Notes: generated by a model not told the origin, from the sequence alone. A stretch of DNA of 54,341 bases from Gammaproteobacteria bacterium (GCA_029862165.1 JAOTXU010000022.1:1-54341), one strand, 5' to 3'. Positions 17,811 through 28,790 are shown, numbered from the stretch's first letter. Numbers and translations are program-made.

Positions 17811-19646
17811 CTAATCCATTGTTATTGTAGTATTAATCAAACTCGAAGCACCCATTTCTGCCTGTCCCGCGGCCTGTCTAAAGACCTCAAAAAGCTCGCG
17901 CCCCAAACCAAAGTTGTCATCCGGCGCCGCACCCGGAGACCGGGCAGCCAACTCTCTTTCCGACAAACGCACTGCCAGTTGTCCGTTCTCACCATCGACG
18001 CGGATGATGTCACCGTCACAAACCCGTGCCAGCGGGCCACCGGCAACGCATTCCGGCGATACATGGATCGCGGCCGGAAACTTGCCGGACGCGCCGGACA
18101 TTCTGCCATCGGTTACCAGTGCGACGCGCAAACCTTGCTCCTGCAACGCGCCGAGTGGTGGCGAGAGTTTGTGGAGTTCCGGCATGCCGTTGGAGCCGGG
18201 GCCCTGGAAACAGACAACCACGACCACATCATCACTAAATTCCCCATTTCGAAAGGCTTCCAGTACAGCCTCTTGGTTATTGAACACACGTGCCGGGGCT
18301 TCGACCACTAATCGGTCAGGTGGGATCGCAGATGTTTTGTAGATTGCGCGACCGAGATTGCCTTCCAGTACACGTATGCCGCCAGTCGCGTGGAAGGGGT
18401 TTTCAACGGTGGCGATTATTGCGTTGTCAGCGCCCGTTGCCGGTGAATCGCGCCAGACCAGGGCTGCGCCGTCCCTGATGGGTTCACGTGCGTAATCTTC
18501 CAGACTATCGCCCATTACCGTTTCAACATCCTCGTGCAACAGACCAGCTTCCAATAGTTGGCGTATGATGCAACCGAGGCCCCCGGCTGCGTGAAAATGA
18601 TTCACATCTGCCTTGCCATTGGGATAGATGCGAGCCAGCAGCGGCGTCACCGATGAAAGCCTGCCAAAGTCATCCCAGTCGACGGTTATTCCAGCGGCGG
18701 CGGCAATCGCAATCAGGTGAATTGTGTGGTTAGTCGACCCACCGGTTGCCAATAAACCGACTATTGCATTGACGATACTGCGTTCATCGACAACGCGACC
18801 AATGGGTTTATGCTGATCACCCAACGCCGTAATTTCGGTGATTCTTTTTGCGGCAGCCGCCGTCAATGCGCTCCGCATGGGTGTGTATGGATTGAAGAAA
18901 GCCGCGCCGGGGACATGCAGACCCATGATCTCCATCAGCATCTGATTGCTGTTTGCCGTTCCATAAAACGTACACGTGCCGGGTCCATGATAGGACTTTT
19001 CCTCTGACAGCAAGAGTTCATCGCGGTCTATCTTTCCTTCCGCGTAAAGTTCCCGTGTTCGCGCTTTTTCGCTATTGGAAATTCCAGAGGACATTGGCCC
19101 GGCCGGAACGAAGATTGTTGGGAGATGACCAAAACGCAAAGCTGCGATCAACAACCCAGGAACGATTTTGTCACACACGCCCAGCATCAATGCGCCATCG
19201 AACATTTCATGGGACAGGGCCACGGCAGTTGCCAGCGTGATGACATCCCGGCTAAATAGTGATAACTCCATTCCCGGCTGGCCCTGGGTCACGCCATCGC
19301 ACATTGCCGGAACTCCACCGGCGAATTGGGCGGTGGCACCGTTGTCCAGCACGGTCTGTTTGATCTGCTCCGGAAAATCCCGCAACGGCTGGTGGGCCGA
19401 CAACATGTCGTTGTAGGCCGAGACGATCGCAATGTTCGGATGCTGCTGCATTTTTCGTAGCATCGTCTTGCTTTCGTCGGATACTGCAGCATAGCCATGC
19501 GCCAGATTCGTACAGCCTAAAATGGACCTGCGTGGGCCGCGGTGTCGCCACGATTCAACATTGCGCAGGTATTCCTTACGCGCAGGTCCGCTCCTGCGCC
19601 GTATACGCTCGGTGACTTCCTCGATGACGGAATTTAGCAAAGCCAT
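17811..19646 (-). CDS. edd: 6-phosphogluconate dehydratase
   Basis: 611 residues from the ATG at 19646, with GGAG 8 nt upstream; a TTG at 19664 is in frame. IlvD/Edd-family dehydratase with a [4Fe-4S] cluster. Cluster and active-site segments are visible as [35 protein letters not shown] and GVCDKIVPG, and the C-terminal half has [11 protein letters not shown] and [16 protein letters not shown]. It converts 6-phosphogluconate to KDPG, which Eda cleaves. It is divergent from zwf across a spacer of about 120 bp that carries an inverted repeat, so both arms of the pathway may share control. Confidence 0.97.
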   Translation of the reverse strand: MALLNSVIEEVTERIRRRSGPARKEYLRNVESWRHRGPRRSILGCTNLAHGYAAVSDESKTMLRKMQQHPNIAIVSAYNDMLSAHQPLRDFPEQIKQTVLDNGATAQFAGGVPAMCDGVTQGQPGMELSLFSRDVITLATAVALSHEMFDGALMLGVCDKIVPGLLIAALRFGHLPTIFVPAGPMSSGISNSEKARTRELYAEGKIDRDELLLSEEKSYHGPGTCTFYGTANSNQMLMEIMGLHVPGAAFFNPYTPMRSALTAAAAKRITEITALGDQHKPIGRVVDERSIVNAIVGLLATGGSTNHTIHLIAIAAAAGITVDWDDFGRLSSVTPLLARIYPNGKADVNHFHAAGGLGCIIRQLLEAGLLHEDVETVMGDSLEDYAREPIRDGAALVWRDSPATGADNAIIATVENPFHATGGIRVLEGNLGRAIYKTSAIPPDRLVVEAPARVFNNQEAVLEAFRNGEFSDDVVVVVCFQGPGSNGMPELHKLSPPLGALQEQGLRVALVTDGRMSGASGKFPAAIHVSPECVAGGPLARVCDGDIIRVDGENGQLAVRLSERELAARSPGAAPDDNFGLGRELFEVFRQAAGQAEMGASSLINTTITMD

Positions 19647-19686
19647 AAAAGTCGCTCCGGCCAATAGACGTTACGGCGGATATCAT

Positions 19687-19722
19687 ACCTGCAGATTGGC
19701 AATAAGACTGATCTCTGCAGGT
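19687..19722. promoter_or_regulatory. Inverted repeat between edd and zwf
   Basis: ACCTGCAGA (19687-19695) and its exact complement TCTGCAGGT (19714-19722) lie 18 nt apart in the divergent spacer. Each copy contains the palindrome CTGCAG. It is positioned to act as a shared operator. No match to the HexR consensus TGTAATTAAATTACA was seen. Confidence 0.4.
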
Positions 19723-19764
19723 GCAGCCGGTATACTGCGCAGTCCGGCGACCCTGGGGAGAGAC

Positions 19765-21228
19765 GTGATCGACGAGCTGCATGATTTTGACATCGTGATT
19801 GTTGGTGCGACCGGTGATCTGGCGCTACGCAAGCTAATCCCGGCTTTATATTATCGTTGCCGCGATGGTCAGCTCGCTGCCGATGGTCGAATCTTGGGTG
19901 CCTCCCGCGCCAATCTCGACAGAAACGGCTACATTGCCATGCTCGAAGACGCAGGTGAGCGGTTTATTCCCGCCGAGCATCGGGAGGCAGACGAGTGGCG
20001 GCGTTTTCTCGCACGCGTCGACTACACCTCTGTAGACGCCTTTGATTGTGAATCGTACCGCGATCTGGCTATGAAATTGTCGGAGTATCCAGATCGCGTG
20101 CGCGTCTTTTATTTATCGACCGGATCGAAACTTTTCGCGCCGGTATGTCGCTGTCTCCATGAACTGGATTTGATCACACCCCAGTCACGCGTCGTACTCG
20201 AAAAGCCCGTTGGTGAAGACCTGGTCAGCTCTCGAGACATTAACGAACAGGTCCTGGATTGTTTTGACGAAGAGCAGGTTTTCCGTATTGACCATTATCT
20301 GGGAAAAGAGCCGGTGCAAAACCTGATGGTTCTGCGGTTTGGAAACACGATGTTCGAGTCCTTGTGGCATCAAACCTACATTGATCACATACAAATAACG
20401 GTAGCCGAAAATCTCGGGGTTGAGGGTCGGGCCGGTTTTTACGATCACACTGGCGCCTTGTGCGATATGGTGCAGAGTCATTTGCTGCAACTGTTGTGCA
20501 TCATTGCGATGGAGCCGCCACCCAGTATTGACGCGGATGTGGTACGCGACGAGAAACTGAAAGTGCTACGTGCGCTGCGCCCCCTTAGAGGCCGGGATAT
20601 CGACAAGTACGTCGTGCGAGGTCAATACCAGGCTGGGGCAGTTAACGGTCATCCTGTGCCGGCTTATGTTGATGAGCCCGGCGTTGCACGTCAAAGCGAG
20701 ACAGAGACTTTCGTCGCGTTGAGAGCAAACATTGACAGCTGGCGTTGGGCCAAGGTGCCGTTTTATTTGCGTACCGGCAAGCGCCTGGCAAGACAGGTGT
20801 CCGAGATCGTCGTGCAGTTTAAGGATGTGCCGCACTCGATATTCGGTGAATCTGACATATCTGCAAACCGGCTTACCATTCGTTTGCAGCCAAAAGAGGA
20901 AATCAGTTTGCTGCTGTCCGGCAAACGAATTGGTACAGGCATGACGGTGCGAGATCTGGAGTTAAATCTGGAAGAAGACCACCGTGGTGTGGATCACGTG
21001 CCGGATGCTTATGAACGATTGCTGATCGACGCTATCGGTGGGCGGGCGACTCTATTCGTGCGGCGCGACGAACTGGCGGCCGCATGGCAATGGATACAAC
21101 CGATTACCGAACGCTGGAAAGAAAAGGGTGGGCGACCGGACCACTACGTTTCATCAACCTGGGGCCCGACAGCAGCGGCGTCGCTGCTCGCGCGGGATAA
21201 CCGCGAGTGGGATGCGGGTTCGGACTGA
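19765..21228 (+). CDS. zwf: Glucose-6-phosphate 1-dehydrogenase
   Basis: 487 residues from the GTG at 19765, with GGGGAG just upstream. The frame is open from 19522, but that extension overlaps edd and does not resemble Zwf. NADP-binding motif GATGDLALRKLIPALYY, the active-site peptide RIDHYLGKE and the C-terminal RTGKRL are all present. It oxidises glucose-6-phosphate to 6-phosphogluconolactone and is the entry to the Entner-Doudoroff and pentose phosphate routes. Its TGA overlaps the ATG of pgl (TGATG at 21226), so translation is coupled. Confidence 0.97.
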   Translation: MIDELHDFDIVIVGATGDLALRKLIPALYYRCRDGQLAADGRILGASRANLDRNGYIAMLEDAGERFIPAEHREADEWRRFLARVDYTSVDAFDCESYRDLAMKLSEYPDRVRVFYLSTGSKLFAPVCRCLHELDLITPQSRVVLEKPVGEDLVSSRDINEQVLDCFDEEQVFRIDHYLGKEPVQNLMVLRFGNTMFESLWHQTYIDHIQITVAENLGVEGRAGFYDHTGALCDMVQSHLLQLLCIIAMEPPPSIDADVVRDEKLKVLRALRPLRGRDIDKYVVRGQYQAGAVNGHPVPAYVDEPGVARQSETETFVALRANIDSWRWAKVPFYLRTGKRLARQVSEIVVQFKDVPHSIFGESDISANRLTIRLQPKEEISLLLSGKRIGTGMTVRDLELNLEEDHRGVDHVPDAYERLLIDAIGGRATLFVRRDELAAAWQWIQPITERWKEKGGRPDHYVSSTWGPTAAASLLARDNREWDAGSD

Positions 21229-21935
21229 TGCACACTGGTCTGGCGGTCAGCAGCGAATGTCGGTTTCAGCACAACGATGATCTGACGGTGGCGTTGGCTG
21301 CCCGTATCTGGGACCTGTTGGCAGAAGCAATCGAACAATATGACGAGGCAGGTATGGTGCTTGCAGGCGGTAGCACTCCGGTTGGCCTGTATAACGTTCT
21401 GCATGAACTGCCGTTGCCGTGGACCAGCCTCAAATTGTGCCTGTCGGACGAGCGATGGGTAGACGTAAATGACCCGGCAAGCAACGAAGGGATGCTGATG
21501 CGCGAACTCACCCCTGGTATGGCAGCGGAGACGTTAATATCCATGGCCCAGACGACGGCAACACCAGAAGAAGACGCCGACAGGGTAGATCGGGCGCTAC
21601 GGGCGTTATCCAGACCATGGGATCTCGTCTTGCTCGGTATGGGCAATGACGGTCACACCGCGTCGCTGTTTCCGCAGGCCGACGGGCTGGCAGAGGCTTT
21701 GAACAGCGAGAAACGCTGTGTCCCAGTTGACCCGGGAAATGGTGGGCATACGCGATTGACGCTCAGTAAACGGGAGCTACTCAACTCAAGTCGAATTATT
21801 CTCCTGATACGCGGCCAGGAAAAGTGGCAGGTCTATTGCGAAGCACTGAGTGGTACCGATGTTAGTAGCATGCCGGTGCGCGCAATACTGCATCAGCAGC
21901 AGGTACCGGTGGACGTCTACTGGTCGTTGGACTAG
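21228..21935 (+). CDS. pgl: 6-phosphogluconolactonase
   Basis: 235 residues from the ATG at 21228, which overlaps the zwf stop; the frame also has an earlier ATG at 21207 inside zwf. Diagnostic motifs are LAGGSTPVGLYN, LSDERWVDVNDPASNEGM and GMGNDGHTASLFP (the catalytic His is in the last). It hydrolyses the lactone made by Zwf to 6-phosphogluconate for Edd. It abuts glgP with no gap beyond the stop codon, joining sugar oxidation to glycogen breakdown in one transcript. Confidence 0.96.
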   Translation: MHTGLAVSSECRFQHNDDLTVALAARIWDLLAEAIEQYDEAGMVLAGGSTPVGLYNVLHELPLPWTSLKLCLSDERWVDVNDPASNEGMLMRELTPGMAAETLISMAQTTATPEEDADRVDRALRALSRPWDLVLLGMGNDGHTASLFPQADGLAEALNSEKRCVPVDPGNGGHTRLTLSKRELLNSSRIILLIRGQEKWQVYCEALSGTDVSSMPVRAILHQQQVPVDVYWSLD

Positions 21936-21941
21936 GTGACT

Positions 21942-24431
21942 ATGAAACCAGACGACCCGATAGGCGGGGCTGACAGTCGGTTTGTGCCGACTGAACCGGC
22001 AATGGATGCTGCCGGTCTCAATCGTGCGATCGCTGATCGTCTTGGTCATAGTATGGGCCTGGATGCGGTAACAGCCACTACACGTGACTGGTATAACGCC
22101 GTGGCACTCGGGCTGCGTGATCGCCTGATGACACGGTGGTTGCGTACGCAACGGGCCTACAACCGCAGCGATTGCAAGCGCGTCTATTATCTCTCGTTGG
22201 AATACCTTATAGGTCGCAACCTCAACAATGCTGCACTGAATCTGGGGCTCGCGGATGAACTCAAGTCAGCGATTCAACAGCTCGGCGTGGATCTGGAAGC
22301 AATTTGTGAGATCGAACCGGACGCAGGTCTGGGTAATGGTGGCCTCGGCAGGCTGGCGGCGTGTTTTCTCGATTCGTTGGCGACATTACAAATGCCGGGT
22401 TTTGGTTACGGCATTCGTTACGACTACGGGATCTTCAGCCAGGCTTTTGGCCCGGACGGCGAGCAAATTGAGCGTCCCAATAATTGGCTGCGGTTCCAAC
22501 ACATTTGGGAACTCGCGCGCGAAGAGCTGCGTTATCCGGTCAAATTTGGTGGTCGGATAATTGCGGATGAAAACGGTGACGAGACGCGTTATGAATGGGT
22601 AGAGGCAGACGAATTCGTTGCGGTGGCCTACGACTTGCCGGTGCCTGGCTATAACGCGGAGACGGTGAATCACCTGCGGCTATGGTCAGCGCAAGCCGCT
22701 AGCGACTTCAATCTCTCGCTGTTTAACGCTGGTCAGCATGCGGCGGCGATGGCGGAGATGAACGCGGCAGAGCACCTGTCGCAGGTTTTGTATCCAGATG
22801 ACCGAACGGAGGAGGGTCGGGAGCTCAGAATCCGTCAACAATATTTTTTCGTTAGCGCAAGTTTGCAGGACATTCTGAGAATTTATCTGCAACGACACGA
22901 CACTCTGGATAATCTCGGTAACAAAGTTTCCATTCAGCTCAACGACACGCACCCGGCATTGGCCATTCCCGAGTTAATGCGAATTTGCATGGACGAATAC
23001 GACTACGACTGGGATCGTGCCTGGGAGATCACTACCTCGGTCTTTAGCTACACAAATCATACGTTACTGCCCGAAGCGCTTGAAACATGGCCGGTGGCGA
23101 CTCTTGAACGCCTTTTTCCCCGGCACATGGTGATTATCTACGGGATTAACCAGCGTCTAATGAAAACTGTGGCGGAAGAGTGTGACCATGACATAGCCAA
23201 AATGAGCCGGATGTCGCTCATTGACGAAGACAATCGCAGCGTTCGTATGGCAAACCTGGCGATCGTCGGTAGTCACAAAGTAAACGGGGTGGCGGAAATA
23301 CACTCCAGATTGATGCAGAAAACAGTATTCGCCGACTTGTCCCAGTTTTTTCCGGGACGCTTTATTAATGTAACCAACGGAATTACGCCGCGTCGTTGGC
23401 TAAAAGAGGCGAACCCGGGATTATCAGAGCTCGTTAGCCAGCATGTACCGGGTTGGGAAAACGATCTGGACAGGTTGCGGTCACTCGTTCCGTTGTCGGA
23501 CGACAGCGAATTCCGATCCCGTTTTGCCAGAGTAAAGCAGGACAACAAGAATCGACTGGCCGAATACCTGCACAATGAACTCGACATCGAAGTCCGGCCG
23601 GATTCCTTGTTTGACGTACATATAAAGCGTATTCACGAATACAAACGTCAGCTATTGAATTTGTTATATGTCGTAACCCGTTACCAACGCATCAGAAATA
23701 ATCCAGATGCCGATATCGTTCCGCGAACAGTAATTTTTTCTGGCAAAGCCGCGCCCGCCTATATGATGGCCAAAGAGATCCTCAAGCTCATCAATAATGT
23801 TTCGCACGTGATAAACAATGATCCTGTGAGTTCTGATCGGTTAAAACTCGTAGTCGTCCCAAACTATAGTGTTTCCATTGCGCAGGAGATTATTCCGGCG
23901 GCGGATCTTTCGCAGCAGATTTCTACGGCTGGCATGGAAGCGTCGGGTACCGGCAATATGAAGTTGTCTCTGAACGGCGCACTAACAATAGGAACACTCG
24001 ATGGCGCCAACGTTGAAATAAAGGACGCAGTTGGTGCGGATAATATCTTTATCTTTGGGCTTACGGCCGAACAAGTTGCGGAGCGCAGGGCAGCCTATCG
24101 GCCATCGGAGATAGCCGAAGCAAACAGCGAACTGAGTGGAGTGCTCGATCTTATCGCAGGAGACTATTTTTCACCCGATGTTCCGGGTCAGTACGCTGGA
24201 ATGGTCGACATGCTTTTGCGTGACAGCGAACACTATCTGCTGCTGGCCGATTACGAATCATATGTGTCTTGCCAAGACCGCGTGGATCAGCTATATCGGG
24301 ATCCGGTCGAATGGAATCGAAAGGCCATAATCAACGTGGCAAACATGGGTCGATTTTCCAGTGACAGATCAATAAAAGAGTATGCCGACAAGGTCTGGAA
24401 TATTTCTCCCATACCACCTCAGCGAGCATGA
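21942..24431 (+). CDS. glgP: Glycogen/alpha-glucan phosphorylase
   Basis: 829 residues from the ATG at 21942; a GTG at 21936, directly after the pgl stop, is equally open. GT35 phosphorylase. EIEPDAGLGNGGLGRLAACF, the pyridoxal-phosphate segment EASGTGNMKLSLNGALTIGT and IHEYKRQLLN are all conserved. It releases glucose-1-phosphate from the ends of glycogen or maltodextrin chains. The N-terminal regulatory region of animal enzymes is absent, as usual in bacteria. Its TGA overlaps the glgB ATG (24428-24431). Confidence 0.97.
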   Translation: MKPDDPIGGADSRFVPTEPAMDAAGLNRAIADRLGHSMGLDAVTATTRDWYNAVALGLRDRLMTRWLRTQRAYNRSDCKRVYYLSLEYLIGRNLNNAALNLGLADELKSAIQQLGVDLEAICEIEPDAGLGNGGLGRLAACFLDSLATLQMPGFGYGIRYDYGIFSQAFGPDGEQIERPNNWLRFQHIWELAREELRYPVKFGGRIIADENGDETRYEWVEADEFVAVAYDLPVPGYNAETVNHLRLWSAQAASDFNLSLFNAGQHAAAMAEMNAAEHLSQVLYPDDRTEEGRELRIRQQYFFVSASLQDILRIYLQRHDTLDNLGNKVSIQLNDTHPALAIPELMRICMDEYDYDWDRAWEITTSVFSYTNHTLLPEALETWPVATLERLFPRHMVIIYGINQRLMKTVAEECDHDIAKMSRMSLIDEDNRSVRMANLAIVGSHKVNGVAEIHSRLMQKTVFADLSQFFPGRFINVTNGITPRRWLKEANPGLSELVSQHVPGWENDLDRLRSLVPLSDDSEFRSRFARVKQDNKNRLAEYLHNELDIEVRPDSLFDVHIKRIHEYKRQLLNLLYVVTRYQRIRNNPDADIVPRTVIFSGKAAPAYMMAKEILKLINNVSHVINNDPVSSDRLKLVVVPNYSVSIAQEIIPAADLSQQISTAGMEASGTGNMKLSLNGALTIGTLDGANVEIKDAVGADNIFIFGLTAEQVAERRAAYRPSEIAEANSELSGVLDLIAGDYFSPDVPGQYAGMVDMLLRDSEHYLLLADYESYVSCQDRVDQLYRDPVEWNRKAIINVANMGRFSSDRSIKEYADKVWNISPIPPQRA

Positions 24432-26644
24432 GCACCGCGCAACTCAGTGAAAGTGATATAGCGCGCATCATCAGCGCAAGTCATAGCAGTCCGCGTTCGA
24501 TACTCGGCTTCCACGAAACCGGTTCAGGTCGGGAAAAGCATTGGGTTGTGCGTGTCTTCGAGCCCGGCGCGACGCATGCAACCGTCATCTGGCATGGTGA
24601 TGAGAGTGGGTTGCCGATGCAGCGCATACATGACGATGGCCTTTTTGAGCTAATCGCCAAACCACAACCACCCATGCGGCCCTATCGTTTGTTGTTTGGT
24701 TATGCGGACGGGAACGAACACTTGCGCTATGACCCCTATTATTTTGCGCCGCAAATGGGGGAACTGGATCGGTATCTTTTCGCCGCTGGCAATCATCACC
24801 ATATATATAAAAAACTGGGTGCGCACATTTGCCTACAGGAAGGTGTCGAAGGCACTTTGTTTGCAGTTTGGGCACCCACAGCACGACGCGTCAGCGTGGT
24901 AGGGCACTTTAACCATTGGGATGGGCGGCGACATGTAATGGATACGCACCATGACAGCGGCGTGTGGACGCTATTTGTGCCTGGTGTCGGAGAGGGCGAG
25001 ACATACAAATACGAAATCCGTGACCATAATGGCGCTATTCATCTGAAATCCGATCCTTACGGGTTCATGATGCAGCTGCGCCCCAACAATTGTTCAGTCG
25101 TCACGGAACTGAATGGTTATGAATGGGGCGATCAAGGCTGGATTGACCAACGCGACAGACAAAATGCAATGTCGTTGGCGGTCAATATCTATGAGGTGCA
25201 TCCGGGATCATGGAAACGCAACGACGGAGCCTTTCTCAGTTGGGAGCAGCTGGCGGACGATTTGATTCCCTACGTCGTCGATATGGGTTACACGCACATC
25301 GAGTTAATGGGTCTGGCCGAACACCCATTGGACCGCTCATGGGGCTATCAGGTTACCGGCTACTACGCCGCGACAGCACGTTTTGGTCGACCGCATGAGC
25401 TGATGCGTTTTGTAGATCAATGCCACGCTGCTGGCATAGGCGTGATTATGGACTGGGTGCCCGGGCATTTTCCCCAAGACGAATTTGGGCTTACACGATT
25501 CGACGGTACTTATTTGTATGAACATGCCGACCCACGGCAGGGCGAACACGCGGAATGGGGGACCAAGGTATTCAATTTTGGCCGCAACGAAGTACGCAAT
25601 TTTCTGATCGCGAACGCTTTATTCTGGCTCGACTACTATCATCTGGACGGACTGCGCGTGGACGCCGTCGCGTCGATGATTTATCTGGATTACAACCGTA
25701 AGGACGGTCAGTGGGAGCCTAATCGTTTTGGTGGGCGCGAGAATCTCGAAGCTATCAAGTTTCTGCAGCAACTCAATAAAACCATTTTCCGTTATCACCC
25801 TGGGGTTTTGTCCATCGCCGAAGAGTCGACAGCATTTCCCGGCGTGAGTCACCCGCCCGAAAACGGCGGTCTGGGATTTAATTTCAAATGGAACATGGGC
25901 TGGATGAATGACACACTGCGTTACATCTCCAAGGATCCGGTATATCGTAAACACGAAGGTGACTTGATTACATTTTCGATGGTCTACGCGTGGTCCGAGA
26001 ATTTCATTCTGCCAATTTCGCACGATGAAGTTGTGCATGGAAAAGGAGCATTGCTCAGCAAAATGCCTGGTGACGAATGGCAGCAGTGGGCAAACCTGAG
26101 GCTGTATATCGCATATATGCTGACCCACCCCGGCAAGAAACTGTTGTTTATGGGGCAGGAATTCGGTCAACGTCAGGAATGGAGCGAGGACCGTAGTCTG
26201 GACTGGCACTTGCTCGAGCATGGAGCACACAAACAACAGCAGACACTGTGTCGTGATCTGAATCATTTTTATCGAACCCATCCGCAACTCTTTGCTGCAG
26301 ATACGCGACCGGAAGGATTCGAGTGGATCGAGTGTCAGGATAGCGAAAACAGCGTATATGCCTACATACGCCACGATGGCGCTGGCGAGTTACCGTCACT
26401 GGTCTGCATTTTGAATTTTACGCCGATTCCCCGCGATGACTATCGATTGGGATTGCCTAATTCGGGCACCTGGAAAAAGGTATTCGATACTGATGCGACA
26501 AAGTATGGTGGCGCGGGATACTGTAGTCAGGAAAGCGTTGGCACCGAGACGGTGTTCAGTCACGGTCGTGAACATTCGGCAGTGTTCTGCTTGCCGCCGT
26601 TGGGAATGACGCTATGGCAACGCTCGGTGGCAGATGCCGACTGA
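24428..26644 (+). CDS. glgB: 1,4-alpha-glucan branching enzyme
   Basis: 738 residues, the long bacterial GlgB form with an extra N-terminal beta-sandwich before the CBM48 and GH13 domains. Visible GH13 landmarks are GVIMDWVPGHFPQD, LDGLRVDAVASMIYLDY (nucleophile Asp), SIAEESTAFPGV (acid Glu) and PISHDEVVHGKGAL. It moves oligoglucan pieces to alpha-1,6 positions during glycogen synthesis. The start codon overlaps the glgP stop by 4 bp, and its end overlaps the glgX start by 11 bp. That places a biosynthetic gene inside an otherwise catabolic run. Confidence 0.97.
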   Translation: MSTAQLSESDIARIISASHSSPRSILGFHETGSGREKHWVVRVFEPGATHATVIWHGDESGLPMQRIHDDGLFELIAKPQPPMRPYRLLFGYADGNEHLRYDPYYFAPQMGELDRYLFAAGNHHHIYKKLGAHICLQEGVEGTLFAVWAPTARRVSVVGHFNHWDGRRHVMDTHHDSGVWTLFVPGVGEGETYKYEIRDHNGAIHLKSDPYGFMMQLRPNNCSVVTELNGYEWGDQGWIDQRDRQNAMSLAVNIYEVHPGSWKRNDGAFLSWEQLADDLIPYVVDMGYTHIELMGLAEHPLDRSWGYQVTGYYAATARFGRPHELMRFVDQCHAAGIGVIMDWVPGHFPQDEFGLTRFDGTYLYEHADPRQGEHAEWGTKVFNFGRNEVRNFLIANALFWLDYYHLDGLRVDAVASMIYLDYNRKDGQWEPNRFGGRENLEAIKFLQQLNKTIFRYHPGVLSIAEESTAFPGVSHPPENGGLGFNFKWNMGWMNDTLRYISKDPVYRKHEGDLITFSMVYAWSENFILPISHDEVVHGKGALLSKMPGDEWQQWANLRLYIAYMLTHPGKKLLFMGQEFGQRQEWSEDRSLDWHLLEHGAHKQQQTLCRDLNHFYRTHPQLFAADTRPEGFEWIECQDSENSVYAYIRHDGAGELPSLVCILNFTPIPRDDYRLGLPNSGTWKKVFDTDATKYGGAGYCSQESVGTETVFSHGREHSAVFCLPPLGMTLWQRSVADAD

Positions 26645-28712
26645 GCCAATAAGAAAACTACAACCGGGGCGTTCCGCCCCCTTGGGGGCCACTTCGGACG
26701 GTCGTGGAGTAAATTTTGCGATCTGGTCCGGTGCGGCAACAAAAGTCGAGCTATGCGTCTTTGAGGGTGGGGTGGAGACACGCCATGAGCTCCCGGCAAA
26801 CAGCAATGACGTGTGGCACGGTTTTTTGCCCGGTGCCGAAGCCGGTCTGACGTACGGCTATCGTGTGCACGGTGACTACGACCCAAAAAACGGTAACCGA
26901 TTTAATCCGCACAAGCTGCTGATCGATCCATACGCAAAGTTGTTGCAAGGCGATGTCATTCACGATTCTCGACTGCAGGATGGATTGGCCACGAAGGACG
27001 GATGGACAATGGATACGCGTGACAGCGCCCCGGTCATGCCGAAGTGTGTCGTCATTGAGACGCAGTCCGACCCGCGTGAGACAAAGCGACCGCGCACAGC
27101 GTTGGCGGACTCCGTCATTTACGAATTACACGTAAAAGGGTACACGCGGCTGCATCCAGACGTCCCGCCGGCCTTGCGCGGAACCTATCTGGGATTGGCC
27201 GAGCCGGTCATTATCGAACACCTTAGGCGACTAAAGATTACGGCGATTGAGCTATTGCCATGCGCCAGTTTCATGTCGGAGCCTGAGCTAGTAAAACGCG
27301 GGCTAAGCAATTATTGGGGTTATAATCCGGCCGCATTTTTTGCTCCACATGCAGCTTATGCCATTAACGATCCGATAGGTGAGTTCCAGACGATGGTGCG
27401 CGTGATGCATGAAGCGGGTATCGAAGTGCTGGTCGATGTGGTGTACAACCATACCGCCGAGGGTAATGCACACGGCCCCACGCTCAACTTCCGCGGCATA
27501 GACAACGCAGCCTATTATCAATTGCGTCACCATAACCGGGCCGAATATGTGAACAACTCCGGTTGCGGTAACTCAGTGGCCGTGAATGGTCCACCGGTGT
27601 TGAAGCTGGTGCTCGACAGCTTGCGTTATTGGACGGAAGTATTGGGGGTTGATGGTTTCCGTTTTGACCTGGCTGCGTCACTGGCCCGAGTTCATGGTGA
27701 ATTCGATCCAAATGCGGCCTTCTTGCAGGCGGTATACCAGGATCCGGTATTGTCGCAATGCAAATTGATTGCGGAACCCTGGGATCTGGGTCACGCCGGT
27801 TATCGCTTGGGACAATTTCCGTCAGGCTGGACCGAGTGGAACGACCGTTATAGGCGTAGTGTGCGTGCGTTCTGGCGCGGTAATAGCAACGCGATAGGCG
27901 AATTTGCGTCGCGAGTCTCAGGATCCGACGACTTTTTTGCGGGTCGTGGCCCAACAGCCAGCCTTAATTACGTCACGTCGCACGACGGTTTTACATTGCA
28001 TGACCTGGTTAGCTATGACGAACGCCACAACCAGGACAATGGCGAAAACAACGCTGACGGTGACCCCAGCGGCGATAGCTGGAATCACGGCGTGGAGGGG
28101 CCGTCAGCCGATCCAGAAGTACAGCGCAGCCGCACACGCGGCAAGCGCGGCATGTTGGCAACGCTGATGTTTTCACAGGGCATACCGATGTTACTGGCCG
28201 GAGACGAGCTCGGGCGCACACAGCGCGGTAACAACAACGCGTATTGTCAAGACAACGAAATTGGTTGGCTCGATTGGTGCGATGCCGACGACTCGTTGAC
28301 ACAGTTTGTTGCCGATCTGATCGGCCTGCGTCGCCAGCTTGCTGTTTTTCGCCGTGGTGCAGAGTTGGTAGGCCAGCTAAATGAAGCTAGCGGCTTACGC
28401 GACGTACAATGGTTTACGGCATCCGGTACCTCGATGCAGTTGGCGCAGTGGCGGGAACCACAGCGACGTGAGCTGGCAATCTTGCTGCGTGGCGATCTCG
28501 ACACCGAAGCAATTGCGCCGCGCTATCGTTTAAGTGGCGATGATGTATTGATATTGGTCAATGGCTCCGAGGACGCGGTAGCTTTCACTTTTCCAGCGGC
28601 CAGCGGCCGTTGGCATTGTGTGCTGGACACTGATCATGGCGAGTCCATCGGTGCTCAGACTTATCAGGTAGCCGGGCGGAGTTTGGTCCTGCTGGTCAGC
28701 CGAAACAGTTGA
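26634..28712 (+). CDS. glgX: Glycogen debranching enzyme
   Basis: 692 residues. A GH13 isoamylase-type protein with a CBM48 N-terminus (RSAPLGATSDGRGVNFAIWS). The catalytic regions are VLVDVVYNHTAEG, GFRFDLAASLARVHGEF, KLIAEPWDLG and YVTSHDGFTLHDLVSY. It cuts the alpha-1,6 stubs left by GlgP, freeing short maltodextrins for MalQ. Translation begins inside the last codons of glgB. The length and motifs are normal. Confidence 0.96.
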   Translation: MPTEPIRKLQPGRSAPLGATSDGRGVNFAIWSGAATKVELCVFEGGVETRHELPANSNDVWHGFLPGAEAGLTYGYRVHGDYDPKNGNRFNPHKLLIDPYAKLLQGDVIHDSRLQDGLATKDGWTMDTRDSAPVMPKCVVIETQSDPRETKRPRTALADSVIYELHVKGYTRLHPDVPPALRGTYLGLAEPVIIEHLRRLKITAIELLPCASFMSEPELVKRGLSNYWGYNPAAFFAPHAAYAINDPIGEFQTMVRVMHEAGIEVLVDVVYNHTAEGNAHGPTLNFRGIDNAAYYQLRHHNRAEYVNNSGCGNSVAVNGPPVLKLVLDSLRYWTEVLGVDGFRFDLAASLARVHGEFDPNAAFLQAVYQDPVLSQCKLIAEPWDLGHAGYRLGQFPSGWTEWNDRYRRSVRAFWRGNSNAIGEFASRVSGSDDFFAGRGPTASLNYVTSHDGFTLHDLVSYDERHNQDNGENNADGDPSGDSWNHGVEGPSADPEVQRSRTRGKRGMLATLMFSQGIPMLLAGDELGRTQRGNNNAYCQDNEIGWLDWCDADDSLTQFVADLIGLRRQLAVFRRGAELVGQLNEASGLRDVQWFTASGTSMQLAQWREPQRRELAILLRGDLDTEAIAPRYRLSGDDVLILVNGSEDAVAFTFPAASGRWHCVLDTDHGESIGAQTYQVAGRSLVLLVSRNS

Positions 28713-28790
28713 TCCGCAGACCGTTTGCTACAATGCTCAAACTTTGAGTGGGCCGTGTGAGGGCGGATTGCGATAATGGAGGAAACACCA

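Noticed and set aside
25619..26374. A 251-codon minus-strand frame opposite glgB
   Set aside because: It lies wholly antisense to a strongly conserved gene and resembles no protein. The same applies to the long antisense frames opposite glgX, spoVR, pgi and zwf.
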